Shown here one piece after another: positions 58,756 to 64,000 of a stretch of DNA of 64,000 bases. The notes under the pieces were generated by a model that worked only from the letters and a program-made list of their open reading frames with translations, made no database searches and was not told the DNA's origin. The stretch is from Marsupella aquatica (taxonomy: Eukaryota > Marchantiophyta). The position numbers and the translations under genes are program-made. The stretch is taken from the NCBI GenBank assembly GCA_973895155.1, contig OZ316892.1, positions 9,610,001 through 9,674,000 of the forward strand. Reading direction: 5' to 3'. How positions within the stretch are numbered: position 1 is the stretch's first letter; every line of letters begins with the position of its first letter.

Positions 58756-61700
58756 ATGGATGAGCGTATTTTCAGAGCAATGGCTCCAAGGGCTCCGGTG
58801 GCCCGAGAGGAGGAGGAGGAGGACACATACGCTGAACTACATCCCGGGCGAAGTTTGAGGACGGACATCCTCGGGCAACATCGAGATTGTCAACAGTGTG
58901 TTCCAGGGCAACAGTGTACGTACACTGTGGACGTCCTCGATGCGAAGAGCGGCACCGAACTTGAAGTTCCCTGTCGTGTTTTCCTTGTTCCTCCGGTAAG
59001 TTTTCTCAACGGACGACTCGAATGAGTGAATTGCTGGAAACTCGTCTTTCCTCTTGACGGAAATCGCTGATTAGTCTCAACTGATTGAAACAAGTGATTC
59101 TTCTTTAGGCTGAGCGTCGTGTCAGTCTCGTCCAGGTTTTTTCACCTTCTATCCCTATTTTTTGCAATTTGTATACTCAAATTTGTACCTAGGCGATCAT
59201 TATTTCTAGATGAGGTAGGGATCAGGTGTGTGCTCGCTAGACCAACCAGGAAGAGATGACACGCCATGGGGCATCAGCTCCGAGGACATCAAGCTCTGTG
59301 TTACAGATTAATATGAACTCCTGACCATTTCCCTGGCAAGGGGGGCCCATTTGCCCGTGCCATAATGTCACGAAAAGCAAAATGTTGTTCGGTTAACTGA
59401 AGGGTGCAATGCTTTCGACTGGCAGCAAAGAGCGGAGGAATGGTTGTTTTCGTCTACTCAAGGGCAATGGCAGGTGGTGGCGGATACGAAAGCAGGCCGC
59501 CTGATTATGGTATGTTTTAATACACCGTCTCATCATTTTGGCTGTCTATTCTCACGCTTATGTTTAAAGATGTTCCTTGGCTGATTCTGGGTTTGACGAT
59601 TGCAGGTGGCCATGAAAGGAAATGATCATGATAACGACGTTTCTCACATGAAGGTGCAGCTCAGGAATTTCGAATGTAACTCAAGAGCAACTATATCTTT
59701 CGATGTGTGGACATTATTATGGCCATTGCGTTGGTGGAATGGATATCTGCATTCGATCTCATACTCTGAACCGGATGTTTTCAGGATGATGTAACCACAC
59801 TGGTGACTCGTTTTCTGCCTTTGGATTGCAGACGCAATGGGGCGATAGAGTATGCCTCTTCTCTCTTATCTTTGTACATTCCTCATTTTACCTGGTTTTC
59901 GCTTTAAAACATTGCTTTTTGTTACACTCTGGACAAGAGGGCTGTTCCAGAGCTAGAGAAAGGCAGATGGTTTTGGGTAATAACGACCTTTCGTGGTAAA
60001 TTGGCAGATATCTGACACAAGAAAACCGCGTCATACTGAGGAAGACCTTGGCTTTGGTATGATTGTCCGAATTTAATAGGTCGATAGTATTTCGCTGGTG
60101 ATTGAAATGTTGTATGACGACAGACCTTTCGACTTGTTCATTTATTACCCATGACACTCACTTGACCTGGCAGATTGAATCAACGACGACAGGGCCCATG
60201 ATGGTGGAGGACGTGGCCGTCGCACCTAAGAAACCTAAATCTAGAAAATTATCTAAAGTAGAGCTCAAATGTTATCGGCGGCTGTCGTTTCGAAGAAATC
60301 CCAACATGATACAGTCCGAAGCTTTGTTGGTCCGACATGGAGGAGCACGCAATGGCAAGAGCAGACGACGTGGTCTAGGAGAACATGTGAAGGAGAACTA
60401 TGCCGTCCAAAAGGCAGATGCAGGTATGGGCGGAATTTTGCTTGTATACACGGATTTTGATATGGTTTCGATGCCGAGGATCGGTGATTCTAAGGACTAG
60501 GACTTTTCGTTCCATTGATTGTAACGTATGACGTACATGGTTTCAAATTCGGCCAGTTTCTGAACAAGCTCTTGATGACCTATGTCACTCCAGTTGTGTT
60601 CGAGGACCTCAGCATAGATTATAGTTTCTTGACCAGCGAGTATCATGAAGGAATGATTGCTGCATTCGTCTTGATTGCAAACAATATGGAGCAGTGGTTG
60701 GACTCCAAAGAAGAGGTACACATAACAAGGTTTCGGTGCTATTCGGTTCCATTACTGTAAAGTAAAATCACAAAATCTTTGCTTACATGCCAGACTAGCT
60801 GCCCTGTATGAATTCCATATGAACTTATTAACTCAATGAATGGCATAAGTGAGGTGACATACCTGAGCTCACTGGAACGAGTTAGGGTTAGGTGCGTTCT
60901 CTTAGTGGAGACTTGACAATTCTGTGACTGTAAAATAGCTAATATCTTGTTCTGCCCTGTTCTGCCGTTTGGTGGATCAAACAGATCAGAGTGATGATTC
61001 TAGGGCTGGGGGCTGGACTACTTCCAATGTTTGTACACAATCACATACCTGTGAACAACATCCAGGTACTTAGTATGCTCATTATTTCCCCAACTTTGTT
61101 ATCCTTTCAGTCAGATAACTCAGAAGTTCGTACTTAAAGAGTAATACAGTACGACCTAACTTTGCGCGTTCTTTTTGGGTGTTGTTAACAGGTTGTGGAG
61201 TTGGATGAAATGGTTGGCGAAATTGCCAGAAGTCACTTCGGATTTCTCGAGGATAATAAAATGAAGGTAAATGAACTGCTTTACCGAGTTGCAAGCATTA
61301 ACGTTCACTTTTATTCTTTGCCCTAATGGCTCCGAGTGATCCTTTTTTACTGGGGTTTTATGACTATGGGGAGGCGGACCTGCGAAAGAACTGAGAGAGT
61401 AAAAAGAAGCCAAAGCTGTTAAACATTCATTTTGTTTTTTAAATTGACTGTTTGTCGACAATTGACCAAACGACAGCTTAATTATCTAGTATCCCATAGT
61501 GAGAACTTCCACACAAGGTGTTTATCCGTATTTACGTGATCACACAATGGCAATCCACAGCTTCAAATTCGAGATGGAGTAGTTGCTGTCAAAGACGTTG
61601 CGGCGGCAGCTCCTTCGAATTCCGAGTGTGGGGCTGGTTCGACAGATTGCAGACTGCATGTTCTAATTGTTGATACAGATTCTAAAGATCCAAGGTAGGT

Positions 61701-62715
61701 TTCGGATTGTAGAATTCATTGTGCGAATGAGCGCTTGTTGTCGGAAATACTAAACAATTTTTTTTTCCTCTGTTGAAAGCAGCCAGTCCTCAAGTTTGTT
61801 TCTTTTGGCTTGGATCTGGAGGCGTCGAGACCTCCATATATGAAATGTCTGGAGATCTCGAGGCTATCACGTAATGAATTTAAATTTCGTTTTTTAGAGC
61901 GAGAGTGAGAGTCGCTTCTGTTGGTGATATCAAAATGATGACAAGAATTGAGAGGACTTGTAGACGAGTATTTCCACTGGTATTCACAATACACTGAAAA
62001 GTCCCTTTAGTATGTCATCTGGGTGGTGACTGAACTGTCTAGTATTTTCACGTGAGAGAAACAGACAGCTCAATGGCAGTGTACTTGTTTGTGTGTGCGA
62101 TGGACATCAGGCTGAAATGTTGCTGAATTCGGCTGCCTCACTCTGGGTTTTCAATCACATGTGGTGATCATTGCAGCAACGGATCAAGTTGTCCAGCCCC
62201 GGAGTGTTTGGAAGATTCGTTTTTGTTGGCGGCAAGACAAGCCCTCCTTGACGGTGGTATGATGATTGTGAATGTGGTGGCAAGCGCACGAAAATATCAT
62301 GTTTACTCCAAAGCTCAGCTAAAACGAGTAAGTCGCGAGCGAGCCATAGTATGACCTAGCGTTATTAAAGTTTAAATGGCAGCACTATTTTTGATGAAAA
62401 CTATTGTCCTTTGGATTAAGTTGCTACATTACTACTGTTTAGAGGAAATATCCCAGCTTAAACATCATTTCACGGGCGCAGATGATAATGTTGACTGTTC
62501 TGAATTTGCAGTTTTTTGCGGAAGTGTATGAAATCGAGGTTGATAAAGACGTTAACCGGGTGCTCATTGCAATGGCTCAACAAAGACGCTGCAATGAAAT
62601 ACCCAGTAACATGAAGGACCTTTCCAAGCTAAAGAAAATATTTGCGAGGTCGTCTTCATGGGGTCGTGGACCGAACTTACAAGAGTTCGTAAGGAGCATG
62701 AAGCGAGTGAGCTGA
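58756..62715 (+). CDS. METTL13: METTL13-type methyltransferase, C-terminal domain only
   Basis: Twelve exons: 58756-58995, 59426-59509, 59606-59653, 59785-59849, 60008-60056, 60174-60423, 60594-60715, 60985-61065, 61192-61266, 61561-61694, 62177-62327 and 62512-62715. Phases agree and give 500 residues. The order matches the second half of METTL13/eEF1A methyltransferase: AELHPGR, CRVFLVPP, AEEWLFSSTQGQW, RRLSFRRNPNMIQSEALLVR, then a class I methyltransferase with the SAM loop GLGAG (293-297) and the acidic turn VVELDE (about 314-319), then VDTDSKDPS and SSCPAPECLEDSF. In human METTL13 this half methylates the eEF1A N-terminus and the first half methylates Lys55. The first-half domain is not visible in the 10 kb upstream. 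ATG 58756 is the first in frame after the leader repeat; the exact N-terminus is the least certain part. Confidence 0.88.
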
Positions 62716-64000
62716 TTGGCTTAACACCGGACTCGGTTCTGTGGCGAGCAATGGTGTACGTCCTTTAGCCAGTTACCTCAATGAGGATTTTGTCCCATGA
62801 CTTAAATCCATCAGTGTCGGGAGTAAAATGAGGTGACTTCTCTTGTTGAGGCTTGACAAAAGGGGGAGGAGTGACTTCGGTGTCTCGAGATAACCATGCA
62901 CTCATGCATGTCAGTTGGTTCACACTACTAGGTAGTCCGTATGTTCGCTTATGGTCGATGCGTAGTTGTTGCGTTGTATACATTTTTCCTGTACATAGAT
63001 ACTTAGACTAATGTCATAGTTGGCATATTATTGTTCATACACTGAACCTCAGTCTAAACCCTGTAATTCAAGGGAAAGGTGTAAAGTAGGAACATGTGAT
63101 TTTTTGTCCATTATCGTTCAATTTGAGCAACCCAGCTGTGGATTGGAAGCAAATCCACGTTTTGGAGTGGGTGTCTCGAGATTCTTTCAAAATCAGGTGC
63201 TACAGGGGGATAGTATTGTAAACGGTAACAGAAAATTCTGTTTCAAACCGACGTGGTACACGAACCAGGTCTTTTCCAGCCGAATAGGTTTTCTTGTACA
63301 TTTTACAGTCTGGCACACTAGGCTCCTCTTGTAACTGTCGCTGCGAGCGTATGTTGGCCTTAATCAATGCAATACGACACAATTCCGTGTCCATCATTCA
63401 CTCACAATCTGCGTGCTGTATGTGACTTGGTGGAGTTCAGTTTTACTCATTCCTTCTGTCTCCCTTCCCTTCTTTCGTGGCTTCTTTGCTCATGAGAGAG
63501 TTCTCTCGTTCCCAAGTTTCCTTGTTCTAGCTGTCCTTGTTCTCCTTTTCGATGTTGTGCCCTCTTGAAACGTATTGGAATTGTTGGTTGCATGGCACTT
63601 CGTGTTCCTGCAGGCACCAAACCGAATTGACTACGTTAACTAATCCAGATCCTATTGTATTCAAAAGGATTGAAAAAAGGATTGTGGAAAAGTAATTCTA
63701 AAAACAGTATAGTACTTTTAAAGTGAAAGAGAGGTACAATACTTTTTTATTAAAATAAAGGTACACCAGCTTGACTATACCTTCCTAATTGCCCCCTTTA
63801 GTTTGGGGGGTTATTTGTTTAGGTGACACCTATTAATATAAAGCCCATTGGTATTTTGAGGGGCTCTCTGTTCAGGTGACACCTATTGACCTAAAGCTCA
63901 CAAGTATTGGAAACCTTTAAAGGAAATGGAGATGCAACCTACATGTATTGAGAGGGTTCAGTTGTCTTGCTGAGTGGAGCGCAACTACCTTCCTCAAGGA
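62716..64000. other. 3' region of the METTL13-type gene and spacer
   Basis: It probably starts with the 3' untranslated region. No further gene is recognised to the window end. A short duplication (AGGTGACACCTATTRA, about 65 bp apart) lies near 63820-63895. Confidence 0.4.

Overview
The window is nuclear DNA of a land plant, probably a bryophyte-grade lineage; a liverwort such as Marchantia is plausible but unproven. The evidence is plant-type genes with many GT-AG introns of about 100 to 1,800 bp, long GA/CT-rich 5' leaders, a plant-specific TFIIB-related factor, a plastid-targeted protein, a zinc-knuckle TIPIN of the plant type, Ty1/copia sequences, and many decayed repeats between genes. 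No rRNA, tRNA, CRISPR array or bacterial operon is visible.

Layout. 1-4.0 kb: a small N-myristoylated UBTD-type protein (+). 7.1-9.8 kb: TIPIN/Swi3 fork-protection factor (+). 11.8-12.4 kb: an unrecognised ORF. 15.4-18.8 kb: a hairpin, a cluster of GGCCCTCCAT repeats and an intact Crypton-like tyrosine recombinase (DUF3504 type, +). 22-23 kb: an inverted-repeat element holding an LTR relic. 30-36.5 kb: a pBrp-type TFIIB-related gene (+) with a very long C-terminal tail. 39.3-44.5 kb: a 12-exon gene (-) for a plastid-targeted PPR/TPR-like, zinc-ribbon, two-helix membrane protein. 48.7-55.5 kb: a copia retrotransposon (-) with intact 5-bp target duplications whose 5' half (gag, protease, integrase) is inverted inside the element. 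55.5-58.7 kb: foldback and tandem repeats. 58.8-62.7 kb: a 12-exon gene (+) for the C-terminal methyltransferase half of METTL13.

The five host genes are unrelated housekeeping functions (protein homeostasis, replication-fork protection, transcription initiation, plastid biology, protein methylation), each with its own promoter. I assembled exon models by hand, checking splice sites and phase and comparing with remembered families; no alignment was run. The two most unusual objects are the internally rearranged copia element, whose junctions look like template switching at the primer-binding site, and the Crypton-like recombinase gene in a plant genome.
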